A DNA stretch of 64,000 nucleotides from Agapetus fuscipes (taxonomy: Eukaryota; Arthropoda; Insecta; Trichoptera; Glossosomatidae): positions 4,460,201 through 4,524,200 of the forward strand of contig OX637359.1 in the NCBI GenBank assembly GCA_951799405.1, in the 5' to 3' direction. Shown piece after piece: positions 21,030 to 31,204 of the stretch; position 1 is the stretch's first letter, and the number at the start of each line of letters is the position of its first letter. A program made the position numbers and the translations under genes. Below the pieces are notes generated by a model that saw only the letters and a list, made by a program, of their open reading frames with translations, was not told the origin of the DNA and searched no databases.

Positions 21030-21310
21030 TACACATAGTAAGCTATTCCTATTCTATATAGGAATTTGAAGACTTATTGAAACATATGTGGACCGGAATG
21101 GGATGACCTTTTGATTTTACTCAATAGAAATTGACTTATCGAGCGGAAATTTCACATATTTCGTGTGTGTAAAAATCAACCCTTATTTTACAGTTTTGAA
21201 TTTCATTTTCATTTTTTGTCGTTGTTAATCAAATGTAAGGCCAGATTAATGAATATTTCGATTATATAACGATTTTTTAGATTTTTTTTTTAAAAATCGT
21301 AGAAATTTTT
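21030..21310. other. Unassigned AT-rich DNA
   Basis: No gene or shared repeat recognised. Confidence 0.35.
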
Positions 21311-21790
21311 GTGTTCCTTGATTATTAGGTATGTATATAGCTGACCTCCTATGCTGTAAAAACTTAGTTCACTATTGCCGATATCATCTCGGGTTCAAGG
21401 AAAGGTAGCAAGAGTGGATGAGCTTATATAAATTTGAGATTTGAATAATTTTGTAAGTACATACATACACGTGAAGCATGTCATCCCCCTAGTGCTTGTT
21501 TGGCTTATCCACCATTTGATTCAAATATGATTTTTCAAGGAAATTGTCTTAAGAATCAAATTCTCGACAACCTCAGGGTAAGCATAAAAACGATTTCTAG
21601 CTTGTATAAGACACAATGGTCCAGTACACATACAAACATTGTTCATGTGAAATTGTCTCTTATGTACTCGTACATAAGACAAACAAGCAATAAGGGGATG
21701 ATGTGTAAGCACGACATTACGCGAGTCTGCTTATGGGCGTGCATTGAGTATAAGCCTTAAATGCCGATGTAATATTTTTAGAAGTCAGAT
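21311..21790 (+). mobile_element. RTE-1 tail, diverged, split by MITE M6
   Basis: Left part to AGCATGT (21481). The right part resumes at ATGTGTAAGCACG (21701) and runs to about 21790. Confidence 0.7.
21482..21700. mobile_element. MITE M6
   Basis: 219 bp. Imperfect TIRs CATCCCCYTADTGCTTGTTT, with ATGT duplicated at 21478-21481 and 21701-21704. A related sequence lacking clear ends is at about 23908-24100 (shared TCAGTGCTTGT-like start, ATTTGATTCAAA, ACACATTGGTCCAGTA-like end). Confidence 0.7.
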
Positions 21791-21854
21791 TATGAATTTT
21801 TTTTTTGATATTTATACTTTGTTTTTTTTTTTTTGGAATATGTATGTTTAGTAG

Positions 21855-22132
21855 TTTATTTTTTATTTTTTACTGTATAATTGTTTAGAGTTTATTTGTT
21901 TTATATATTTGAATGTATTAATTGCTTGTATTCCTTGACTGATAGGTTGGTATGCGGCTGACCACCCATACTGTAAAAAATGGTTCACTTTGCCAATGTC
22001 ACCCCTGCTTCAGGGAAGGTCGGCAAGAGTTGCAGGGCTTATGTTCATTTGAGATTGGGTTTTTTTATATTGTAGGTCCACATGCGGCATGTACATATCT
22101 TTGAAGCTTAGGTTTAGATTTAGATTTAGATC
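21855..22132 (+). mobile_element. RTE-1 tail with internal deletion
   Basis: Well conserved to CACATGCGGCATGT. It then jumps to ACATATCTTTGAAGCTTAG and a TTTAGATTTAGATTTAGAT end. Confidence 0.85.
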
Positions 22133-22212
22133 CATGGTTAATAGACTAATATGGACAAATTCATTTTGTATTATCTAGATTTTCAGCAGTTACTTCGTGA
22201 AAGTTCATTTTA

Positions 22213-22420
22213 ATTCAATAAAATAAAAATTGCTTTACGCCCCGCCCACATACAACTTCCCCCTCCCCTTCTGTAATTTAGATCCTTGCTTCGTAATTCT
22301 GTATTCTGTGTTAGTTTCTATTTACACCTGAAGATGGGAGGTACTGCTTCTCCCGAAACTGGTCGTGTCCAAAAATAAACTCATGTGAATTAAAACAAAG
22401 CAATTTTTATTTTATTGAAA
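22213..22420. mobile_element. TIR element M7 with hammerhead-like motif
   Basis: AATTCAATAAAATAAAAATT at the left is repeated inverted at the right. TTCATTTT is duplicated at 22205-22212 and 22421-22428. At 22327-22356 it carries CCTGAAGATGGGAG, a loop, then CTCCCGAAAC. This is the same layout as the motifs at 6720 and 58712. Confidence 0.6.
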
Positions 22421-22435
22421 TTCATTTTGGTTTAT

Positions 22436-22512
22436 TTTGTATGTACACATGTAGCATATTGCGAAAGCGAGAACTTAAGCCTGTTTGTGGGGATGCATTA
22501 AATATGTGCCTT
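22436..22512 (+). mobile_element. RTE-1 tail fragment
   Basis: Short 3' part, head to head with the next copy. Confidence 0.6.
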
Positions 22513-22832
22513 CTATAATCTATAATCTATAATCTAAGTTGCAAGGATATATTCATTCAAAGCTCTCAGATGTATGCCCACAAACAAACACGTGTAGTTC
22601 GCGCTTACAAATGCTGATTGTGTACTTACAAATAAAATCCAAACCTCAAATGAACATAAGCCCTGCAACTCTTGCCGACATTCCCTGAAACAGGGGTGAC
22701 ATTGGCAAAGTGAACCATTTTTTACAGTATGGGTGGTCAGCCTCATACCAACCTATAAGTCAAGGAATACGAGTAAAAAATAACATTTAAGTATAAGAAA
22801 ACAACAAAACCTTAAAAATAAATCTATACAAA

Positions 22833-22863
<31 letters not shown>

Positions 22864-23057
22864 GAAATGTCTTATGCAAAAAATGTAGCAAGCCAATAAA
22901 CCAACATTAAAAATCAGCATTGCAGATTAGCCGCCACTTCTTCCTGTCCTTGCATACTTCTTTCATTTCATCCAGAGTCATAACCTTTTTCATACAAGTC
23001 CTCCTTTTATTATGACTCTGGATATCCCAATCATTCGCTATTTCAGAGATTTGATAT
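22513..23057 (-). mobile_element. RTE-1 copy with RT end, TATAATC subfamily
   Basis: A TATAATCTATAATCTATAAT end, UTR, and a 26-bp A-run (about 22838-22863). RT codons follow at about 22909-23050; the minus strand reads MKKVMTLDEMKEVCKDRKKW and RLICNADF before the stop. The 3' terminal repeat differs from the TAATC copies. Confidence 0.85.
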
Positions 23058-23084
23058 ATAATATAATATAATATGATATATAAT

Positions 23085-23224
23085 AATGTCAATATATATT
23101 TGCAACTAAGATTAAAGACTAAAGATTAAACAACTATTATACACCACAAAAAAAAAACTAAATTGTTTCATCAAAGTAAGCCCCACTTCAGTAAGGCTGG
23201 ATGAACCTTTTTGATCGGTCATGG
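23085..23224. mobile_element. RTE-1 end scrap (+) and SINE-A scrap (-)
   Basis: 23085-23130 contains ATATTTGCAACTAAGATTAAAG. 23174-23224 contains AGTAAGGCTGGATGAACC and GATCGGTCATGG from the SINE-A body. Confidence 0.5.
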
Positions 23225-23454
23225 AACAATTCACAGATTTCTCGTCTACTTTGACTGAGATATATGTAAGGTCCACTTGTTTTTGAAATAGTCCTATTCC
23301 CAACAGATTTCCTGCAAATGCTTTCACTGAGTATCAGCCATCTTGTACAGGAAAGATCCTTTTAAAATGAAAAGCCATTTTCATAAGTAGGATACACATT
23401 AGATATTAAAAGAAAGAAAAGAAACCACTTCAGTGCCTTTTTGTATATTGGCTT
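23225..23454. other. Unassigned DNA
   Basis: No gene or shared repeat recognised. Confidence 0.3.
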
Positions 23455-23795
23455 TTTGTTTTCCAAGAAAATCTTTTAATTTAGAAATGTATATTTGAAG
23501 GAATATTTGGAAATAATACGTTTTTTATAATGTAAAACAAAAACAACAAAATATGATTATAGGTTTCAGGAAGTCAGGTTTTTTCTTTAAAATGTTGGAA
23601 GAAATCTCGAATTTTATAAATACAGATTTCCAAGAAAATCTTTTATTTAAAAGAAATTTATAAAAGTATATTTAAAGGAATATTTTTTAAAAAGTACAAA
23701 AAATACAAATTACTAAAATAAATTAAAGGAAGTCATGTTGAAGGTATTTTTAAAAGGTTGGAAGGAATCTCGAATTTTAAAGAACTGATAAGAAT
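23455..23795 (+). repeat. Tandem duplication, about 168-bp unit
   Basis: CCAAGAAAATCTTTT recurs at 23462 and 23630. AAGGAATATTT and GTTGGAAGRAATCTCGAATT follow in both units. AT-rich and non-coding. Confidence 0.65.
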
Positions 23796-23904
23796 TTATA
23801 ATGCAATAATTAATCAATTTTTGGAAGAAAAAGAAGAAGAAGAACACGTTCAGCCATTTGTTTCCTTTCTTCTTCCTCAGTTCACTCCTGGACGTAGGCG
23901 TCAG

Positions 23905-24105
23905 TGCTTGTGTGGTTTATCCAACATTTGATTCAAAGATGACAAATACATAAATGAAACAGTTTTACAAATCACATTCTATACAATCTGAGTTGAGAAA
24001 AAAAACGTACAACTCGATAATGTGACAGTTGTTTCAAATATTTCAAAAATCAATGTCCAGTATTTGCAAGACACATTGGTCCAGTAAACATACGAAAATT
24101 GCTAT
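23905..24105. repeat. Relative of MITE M6
   Basis: Shares the start and end blocks of M6 but not its terminal CATCCCC. Probably a diverged or truncated copy. Confidence 0.45.
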
Positions 24106-24247
24106 AACTGTAACTGTACCTCAGTCGCCATTCCATTAGGGGAAACCAGAGCCTCTGCAGAGCTGCCTCTATTTCTTCCTATCAATACATATAACCTCTT
24201 TCAATTCATTTATGTATATTGTATATCCATCACCTTTTTCATACATT
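24102..24247 (-). pseudogene. RTE-2 LINE 3' end
   Basis: Minus: KKVMDIQYT-like residues, then a W-rich end and the short UTR CCTAATGGAATGGCGACTGA. The frame is degraded. Confidence 0.65.
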
Positions 24248-24302
24248 TGCTTCGTTTTACTCATGTGCAATTACCTTTGTTGGAGATAAAAAAAAAAAAG
24301 TT

Positions 24303-24680
24303 TCTCAGGTATCTCCTCATGAGGCGGTGTGGAAGTTATCCACAATTCATGCATCATGAGGAGCTACTTCGGGAGACAGGATTTAGAAGCCTGGAAACGA
24401 GGCGCAACAGGTCCCTCATGGTGCTCACTAATAAGGTCATCAACGGCTTAATTGACAGTCCCACCCTGTTGGAGGGCTACAGGTTGTATGTGCCTGACGA
24501 CTACACCCGAGGGCGAGAACATGATCTATTTCATGTACCGAAAGGCCGTACTGATGTTGTGGCGCAACACCCTGTGACTCGGAATATAAAGTTCTTCAAT
24601 AAGTCTAATATAGACATTTTTGAGTGTAATTTATTAAGATTTAAAAATCTAGCAATACAGTTCCTCCCAGCGTGTTGATA
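24303..24680 (+). pseudogene. CR1/Jockey-like LINE ORF2 C-terminus
   Basis: The open frame encodes FRSLETRRNRSLMVLTNKVI, then NGLIDSPTLLEGYRLYVP and FHVPKGRTDVVAQHPVTRN. It ends FECNLLRFKNLAIQFLPAC and a stop. This is the arrangement after the RT thumb in CR1/Jockey-type LINEs. It lacks RT motifs and is 5' truncated. Its frame is intact over about 125 codons, so the insertion is fairly recent. Confidence 0.6.
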
Positions 24681-24910
24681 GCTGTGAGGGTGCACTGTTA
24701 TAATTAAGGTAACCTGTTGTGCACAATAAATAAATACATAATAAGACAACAAAGACTATCATCAGAGCCAAACAAATAAGACAAACAGTCACACACGGCA
24801 GCATTAAGGACCAGCACCATTCTCTTCATCATTTACGGGAGATTTTCTTGGCTCAATCAGTTTATATAAAACAAATAGAAATAATAACAGAGCAACACTA
24901 AAAAATACAA
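24681..24910. other. Probable 3' UTR of the preceding LINE, otherwise unassigned
   Basis: Follows the stop at about 24679. Contains AATAAATAAATACATAATAA at about 24726. No other feature. Confidence 0.3.
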
Positions 24911-25202
24911 ATAATAATAATATTAATTAGGATGATTTTTTTTTCAGCGTTGTTTTTGTGTGCATCACACCTCAAAAGCCCTGTGCAAGCTTGGTCGTCG
25001 CTATAGAAAGCGACAATTCTCAAGCAAGATCCAGATGCTGTAGGGCTGGACGGACCTTTTGTAAAGGTATATGAATTTTTCAACCCGCGAAGAGAAAATT
25101 TGAAAATATAAATGATATACTTTTTGTGCTCCACCAAGATTCAAGCCCACAACCTCCCATTTACGAGTCCGAAGCATTAACCACTAGACTACGGACCAGT
25201 CC
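24911..25202 (-). mobile_element. SINE-A with module 1
   Basis: tRNA head with box B complement degraded (CCAAGATTCAAGCCC), body, module-1 end and an ATAATAATAATATT terminal repeat. Confidence 0.8.
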
Positions 25203-25419
25203 AAAACAAAACTCCTGGAATCGATTCAGCCGAGTACATTATGATTTTCACAATGAGGAAACTTCGCCAGACAATATATCCATCAAAAACTCTCAACTTA
25301 AATTATGCAAGGCATTAAAAATTCACTTCCCCCAGTTTGATTTGAGTCTGGAATCAAAATTTGCGTAGGCTCTGCTCTGAAGAGAAATGAAGGCATAGAG
25401 AACGTGCCATTTTTTTTTA

Positions 25420-25690
25420 AAAGTTGCAGGGTTTATGTTCAGTACCCTTAGTACGAGTTGCAAAACTTGAGTAATGTAAAGTTTTCGGCAATTATTAAAG
25501 AGTGATTTCCCCCAAAATCTGCCATTTTTGTTTGTTTGAACTTGATTTTCTTCATCACTGTAACTCTTTTGCTAAGACCATAAAGTGTAAGATACAAAAA
25601 CGGCAGATTTTGGGAGAAAAAAGTTTGTGGGCATGCATAATATATTCAAATAATATGGATTTGAAATGCTTATACATATATCTTTGCAAT
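25420..25690 (+). mobile_element. RTE-1 tail interrupted by a hairpin element
   Basis: AAGTTGCAGGGTTTATGTTC (25420-25440) and GTTTGTGGGCATGCATAATA to TATATCTTTGCAA (25624-25690) belong to one tail. 25441-25623 is foreign. Confidence 0.6.
25506..25619. mobile_element. Hairpin MITE M8
   Basis: 25-bp arms (TTTCCCCCAAAATCTGCC, then TTTTTG) are inverted at 25595-25619 with two mismatches, about 64 bp apart. It lies inside an RTE-1 tail. No clear target duplication seen. Confidence 0.55.
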
Positions 25691-25830
25691 ATAAAAATAC
25701 ACATTCTTACTAGTTATAATTGTAGAAAGGAATACTGTTGTATAATTACTTCGTGGAGACACTTTTAAATCGAAATTTATGGCACATTAAAATGTACTCG
25801 GTCCCTGACAGTAGTTGCAAAAAACGCAAA
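25691..25830. other. Unassigned DNA
   Basis: Nothing recognised. Confidence 0.3.
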
Positions 25831-26152
25831 CGCAACTAAGCTACACATATAGTGTAACTTCTTGCCGCGTTAATCCTGAAGGGGTCGCATGTAGCGAGTT
25901 GAACCTATTTATTTTTACAGGTAAGGGGGCCGGCCTGACGCCAACCACTTAAGTTGATGTAGGGGTTTCCCAACTCCCGAGAGGGCTGGTACTCATTTAT
26001 TGTGAAGGCTAAGTGAACCCTGCGGGTATTTTTTTTTGGTGCTTGAAATAAACACCGAAACGGGAAATCATTTCTGACACTCTCGGTGGGATTTGAACCC
26101 GAGCTCACGGCATGGAATGCAAGCACTCTACCAACTGAGCTATCGACCGGAC
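25831..26152 (-). mobile_element. SINE-B, full length
   Basis: Minus strand: GTCCGGTCGATAGCTCAGTT head, box B GGTTCAAATCCC, CGTTTCGGTGTTTATTTCAA spacer, body, and an end at CTTAGTTGCG. One of the best reference copies. Confidence 0.9.
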
Positions 26153-26176
26153 GATTTAAATAATAATTATTAAGTG

Positions 26177-26423
26177 TAATCTAATCTAATCTAAGCTGCA
26201 AAGATATATATCATTTAAGATTTATATTAAATGCATTCTCACAAGCAGACATGTATAATTTCTCGCTAACACATGCCACATGTGGACCTACAATATAAAA
26301 ACCCAATCTCAAATGAACATAAGCCCTGCAAATCTTGCCGTCCTTCCCGGAAACAGGGGTGACATTGGAAAAGTGAACCATTTTTTTACAGTATGGGTGG
26401 TCAGCCGCATACCAACCTATAAC
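26177..26423 (-). mobile_element. RTE-1 tail
   Basis: Full UTR from TAATCTAATCTAATCTAAGC to GCATACCAACCTATAA. Confidence 0.9.
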
Positions 26424-26837
26424 GTCGCATTTAAACGCATTAAAACGTCTTGTTTATAGCTTGCAACAAGTGTACTTTAGATTTAACCTCCAAAATATTT
26501 GACATTTAAAAAACTTTTGTATGGATGAGAAACTAGCTCTTCTGGCGTGGCGGTCAGATTCCGGCCGGGTGACGAGGTAAATTTTCACACCCATTTCAAT
26601 GTGTCGACTTCATTTTATATTAATTTATATATGTATTACAGATTTGGAAAGTGATCTTTTAAATTAAAATTATCTTAACATTTTCAAACAACCGCTAGTC
26701 CTTTCGTTCAACAATATGCCATTTATGTAGACCTATTTCTGTAAATGTTACGAAGTTTCAAATTTGCGTAGCGCCGCTTCCGCTCGTCGTTTTCTTTGAG
26801 CCCCTCTAACTGACCGTAACGCTGAGTACAGCCTCCT
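26424..26837. other. Unassigned DNA
   Basis: No coding or repeat evidence. GTGGCGGTCAGATTCCGGCC at about 26558 resembles a tRNA-derived SINE head, but no second box supports it. Confidence 0.3.
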
Positions 26838-26926
26838 CATTCACCCCCACCTTCCTAGGGTCCAACACCACCCCACCTTTTCGTGGGTCTTCTACCACCC
26901 CATCTTTCCTGGGTCCACCACCATCA
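26838..26926 (+). repeat. C-rich minisatellite, about 29-bp unit
   Basis: Three diverged units of ACCCCAYCTT, then a GGGTC and ACCACC segment. It appears to continue after the M9 insertion at 27547-27565. Confidence 0.5.
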
Positions 26927-27546
26927 GGGAATCCAATCTCGCGCGATGTTTGCGGGATTTGATTTGCAGGATTACGCATGCGGGATTGAAATAAAAATGT
27001 GATTTAAAAAATGACCGTAGATGTTTTTCTGAATATTAATTCGTCTTTGTCCCAGCATCATTCATAGATAATTTAACTACATTTTTTTATTGGAAATTCA
27101 TGATTCTGTTTTCCTAGGTTTTGTATGAAAAATCTTTATTTTCTTTAAGTTTCAACATAACTTTTCTAAGAAAGCTTTGTTCAATTACAACAAATGGTTT
27201 ATAGAGTCGTTATTTACCATAGAAGTATTAAATTTTCTTATTAATACTAATTATACTTACTACGTAATTTATTACTTACCATAGAAGTGGTAAAATAATA
27301 TTCGTTGTGCCAATGACAATGGTTTTCGCTTTCAAAAGGGACAAAAATAACATTTTTAAATATGAAATAAAATTGTACAGTATTATTTACGTTGATTTGC
27401 ATACTTACAAAATGTTTACTTAAAAAAAATATGTGCCACGTCTCTCAAGCTACACAGCATTTTCGAAAAATTAACGATTCGCAGATTGATGACCTCTATC
27501 CCGCATATATGCGGGATTGAGATTTAGGTGCGGGATTGGATTTCCC
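26927..27546. mobile_element. TIR element M9
   Basis: Left end GGGAATCCAATCTCGCGC and right end (complement GGGAAATCCAATCCCGCA) form TIRs about 20 bp long. Several GCGGGATT motifs repeat inside both ends. The 620-bp interior is AT-rich and non-coding. It sits inside the minisatellite, and ACCACCA occurs on both sides but is too repetitive to call a duplication. Confidence 0.55.
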
Positions 27547-28164
27547 AACCACCACCCCCTCCTCTGACACAAAGCCAGTCTCCCTAACGCAATGACGAAA
27601 GCTCTCCAGGAAGGTTGATTTGATTGTGCCACAACGGTGCCTACCGGGAATTTTGCGTATCCAAATAATATTGCAAAAATGAAAGTTGCGGATGTATTAT
27701 GTATGTGCTATAAAATTAAAGACGCGGAAATATTTAAAATCATATTGAAAGATTTTTGAAAATGATGAAAAATCATTGTGACTGTTAAACTGAATTTTTG
27801 TTGTAATCAGAATCACAGTAGAATTATATTTAAGGGATAACAAAACATGTCAACTTTAAGGTTTCCGATCCGTTCTTTATGCTCTCAGTTGCGCATGTAG
27901 TGCATCTTCTAACCGCATTGTCTTTGGATGGGTCATATATGGCATTTATTTTTACATGTAAGGAGGGTGACAACATCAGTTGAAATGAGGGATTCCAGGT
28001 TCCAATTTTTTTATGACGACTTCAATAATTACTTAAATCTAGAAAGTTTCATACATTGTTAAGAAAATACAATTATTCTTGAAGTACTACATCAACATGT
28101 TCTTTCTGGTACGTTTCTTCCTGATTAAGCATTAATTAACAATTCAAGAAATAATTTTAAATAC
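27547..28164. other. Unassigned DNA
   Basis: A short C-rich start, then AT-rich sequence without gene or shared repeat. Confidence 0.35.
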
Positions 28165-28234
28165 CTTTTTTTAATGAATCCTGTGCGGGAGGCTCCCCAA
28201 TTCTTGAAAATCCTGGAAGTGTGCCGCAGAGGTG
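28165..28234 (-). mobile_element. SINE-A module 2 fragment
   Basis: TGAATCCTGTGCGGGAGGCT to GTGCCGCAGAGGTG. The hairpin is degraded. Confidence 0.55.
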
Positions 28235-28773
28235 TTGCTTGGATTGTTGTTTCTGTCGTGAGGCGTTACAAGGAAGTGGCGATTGATGCTAGTATTGAAT
28301 ACAACCGGATTAAATTGGGAAAATGATGTATGTAAGTACCTACAGATATTTAGCTACCTTCCTTCAATTCTAGAACAATCTATGATATTATGAACTCTGT
28401 CAAAAAGTTTTTTTAAAACTTGTTCTCTTTTTCTTTAGCAACCTGGCTAAATGACATCACAAATATAGATGTGACAAGTCTATCGTATTTGTAAGAGATA
28501 TTTATATTCTCTCATATCATACAAAATTTACGTCTATTTTTGTATGGTATTAAAATTTTTCCCCTTCAGTAGACTCGCTATGTGTGATACGGAATTCCAT
28601 CTCACGCCTTGTATAATACTTCCTTCAAATTTGCTCGAAACCTCCACGTCACAATGCTCCAGAAACTAGAATAGCAAAGAGTACACACTGAAAATAACAA
28701 AAAAATGGAAGCAATAAAGAGATAACTATAGAGAATTGCTGTCAACAATAAATAGCTTCACTCGCGGTAAGTA
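28235..28773. other. Unassigned AT-rich DNA
   Basis: No gene or shared repeat recognised. Confidence 0.35.
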
Positions 28774-29086
28774 ACGCAACTAAGCTACACATATTGTGTT
28801 ACTTCTTGCCGCGTTATTCCCGAAGGGTTTCACATGCGGCAAGTGAAACCTATGTTATTTTACATGCACGGGGGCCGGCCTTCTGCCAACCTCATCAGTT
28901 GTTGTGAGGGTTTTCTAGATCCCGAGGGGACTGGCACTCATTTCTTCTGAAAGCTGAGTAAACCTTGCTGGTATTTTATTTCGGGGCTTGAAATAAAAAT
29001 CATTAATTTCTGACACACTCGGTGGGATTCGAAGCCGAGCTCACGGCATGGAATGTAAGCACTCTACCAACTGTGCTATCGATTGG
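28774..29086 (-). mobile_element. SINE-B, full length, diverged
   Basis: Head at 29086 reading leftward (GATAGCACAGTTGGTAGAGT), box B GGCTTCGAATCCC, body, and end TAGCTTAGTTGCG. Confidence 0.85.
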
Positions 29087-29228
29087 AAGTAAAACAAGCA
29101 AAAGAGTAGCTTTACGTATGTAGCTTATTTGCGTTTTGCAAAAGGATAAAAATTCAAGAATCAGAGGTAATATAGGTTGATAAAATTATATTAAGAATTT
29201 TGTGCAGCGTCCCGGTTCCCACATTCAA

Positions 29229-29722
29229 GACCGGTCCGTAGCTCAGTGGTAACACTGCGGACTCTGAATGGGAAGGTTGTGGGTTCGATTCCCGGCGGAG
29301 CACAAAAAATATACCATTTTTATTTTCAAATTTGCTCTTCGCCGGGTTGAAAAATTCATAAAACCTTTACCAATGACCGGTCACCAAAGGTCCATCCAGC
29401 CTTACAGCAACTGGGTCTTGCTTGATAATTGGCGCTTTGTAGCGACGACGATCAAGCTCGTAAAAAGGTCGATAGCTCAATTGGTAGAATGCTTGCATTT
29501 CATGCCAAGAGCAAGGATTCGATCTCAAAGGTTTACTCAGCCTTCTCAAGAAATGAGAACCAGCCCCCCCAGGAGCTGGGCAACTCCCACTTCAACTGAA
29601 AGTAGTTGGTGTGAGGCCGGCCCCCTTACCTGTAAAAATAAATAGGTCCCGAAGCGCCAAATACGACCCCTTCGGGGATAACGCAGGCAAGAAGTTACAC
29701 TATATGTGTAGCTTAGTTGCGT
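29229..29722 (+). mobile_element. Composite SINE: SINE-A body joined to shortened SINE-B
   Basis: 29229-29460 is SINE-A (GACCGGTCCGTAGCTCAGTG, box B GGTTCGATTCCC) ending at AAGCTCG. After TAAAAA, SINE-B begins at 29467 (GGTCGATAGCTCAATTGG). SINE-B skips from box B (GGATTCGATCTCAAAG) straight to TTTACTCAGCC. The same join and the same skip occur at 57751-58233, so the dimer has moved as a unit. The sequence just before it (29209-29228) vaguely recalls 5S rRNA, but I do not call it. Confidence 0.85.
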
Positions 29723-30059
29723 CCATTGTTTGGTAAAATATGTCTTCCATGTTACTCCTGTCTCCTTGTTTCTCAAGTTGATGTTGTACTGGAACTTTCG
29801 TGTGTGTATACGTACATTCTCCCAGTTAACAAACGGGAAGCGACTGGAGCAAGCTAGGTGTTGAGATTCGTGGGAACTGCCCATTGTATAGACAGGTGTG
29901 AGAATACGGTAGATGAGAAGATGGTTCAGTACAAATAAAATTGAGTGAGAAAATACAAAAATTTTCAAGCTATTGAGTTTTGCGATTTACGTAGAGTTAA
30001 AAATGTAGAGAATATTTGTGATACTGTAATTTATAGCTAAAAGGTTCAAAGATGCCATT
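29723..30059. other. Unassigned DNA
   Basis: No gene or repeat recognised. The long minus frame overlapping it is mostly SINE-derived. Confidence 0.35.
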
Positions 30060-30555
30060 GGGTACTGTACTGTTACTGTATCCTGCTGTCGTTCCACTAA
30101 GGGTGGCCAGTACCTCCGCAGATGCGTCTCCACTTTTTTCTGCCCTTGCATAGCTCTTTCATCTCTTCAAAATTCTTCACTCTCTTCATACATACTTTCC
30201 TCTTATTCTCACATTACAGGTTCAATTATTTTAAAATCTCACCTATTTTGTCTATCCATTCCTCTCGGTCTTCCCCTTCCACGCTTTCCTCTGACATTTC
30301 CTCTGTACATTTTCTTCTTAAGTCGTTCATCATTCATTCTTTTAAGATGTTCAAACCATCTCAATGTGTTTTTTTGTACTTTAATTCTTAAATTGTCTTT
30401 TACACCACACTCGTTCATCACCCAATCTTATTTTGTATGTTTCCTATTTTTTGCAATCCTTCCAATCCATCACACAATTATTCCTCTACTACCGCGCTTT
30501 TACAATTCTTTCGTCAGTTTCCCATTCGACTCAAACTTGCTTCCCAGATAAGGTA
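30060..30555 (-). pseudogene. RTE-2 LINE RT C-terminal fragment
   Basis: Minus strand: YLGSKFESNGKLTKEL (about 30550-30500), then RWFEHLKRMNDERLKKKMYR and GKRGRGRPRGM (30380-30245), and the short UTR with CCACCCTTAGTGGAACGACA. Frameshifts break the ORF. The copy extends farther 5' than the other RTE-2 copies. Confidence 0.7.
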
Positions 30556-30795
30556 GAGGTAAAACTGAATAAGTGCTGATTCATTGATACGAGATATTGT
30601 GGATAAAACATTTATTGGGTGTAATTTTTCATGGTAAGTGAACTAATTATAAGGAATGCTAATGAAATACTTCTTAACTACAGGATTTTCACACTTGTTT
30701 AGTGTTTTCTCTTCTAGAAAATAGGAAAGAAGGTGCATTTATCTGAGAAGCCTATGTTAGTTTATTTAGTTATACCTTTGAGGTGTCGAAATATT
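30555..30795 (+). repeat. Repeat R200, copy 4
   Basis: AGATATTGTGGATAAAACAT, GGTGTAATTTTTCATGGTAA, TTTAGTGTTTTCTCTTCTAG and AGGTGCATTTATCTGAGAAG in the same order as the other copies. Confidence 0.6.
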
Positions 30796-30864
30796 TTCAT
30801 ATAAGTATTTTATGAAATTTCATTTACATAAAACAAATAGCATTTTATATGCGTCTGAGGGCAA

Positions 30865-30965
30865 AGGCGCGGTGGCACAGTGGATGAAGCTCATTTGCAT
30901 TTAGAGCACAATATGTTGGATGCATTATTTCATGGTTCGCGACCCTAGACAAAGGTGAAAATTAC
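30865..30965 (+). mobile_element. Possible tRNA-derived SINE head
   Basis: TGGCACAGTGG fits box A and GGTTCGCGACC fits box B, about 50 bp apart. No second copy in the window, so the call is tentative. Confidence 0.35.
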
Positions 30966-31014
30966 AAGCTCAGCTCCTGCGAATTAAAACGCTTTCAGTT
31001 TTGTTCGCTGGAGC

Positions 31015-31200
31015 GTGAAACTGCCATGGTTTGGCTTTGCAAATAATACACCTGAAATCATGTTGAATTCATATAATATGCCATGCTCTTGTGGAGAGGT
31101 TTATATTGGTAGAACAAGGAAAGCAAGTGGTAGGTGCAATATGAAGAATAGCAAAGAACAAGCGATTGACGATGGATCTGATAATGTCGGTACACAATGT
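31015..31200 (+). pseudogene. Penelope-like element GIY-YIG endonuclease remnant
   Basis: The frame contains SYNMPCSCGEVYIGRTRKAS, then GRCNMKNSKEQAIDDG. The 'IPC-CG--YIG-T-R' pattern is that of the GIY-YIG nuclease in Penelope-like retroelements. The reverse transcriptase is absent. It is directly followed by an RTE-2 copy. Confidence 0.5.
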
Positions 31201-31204
31201 TATA

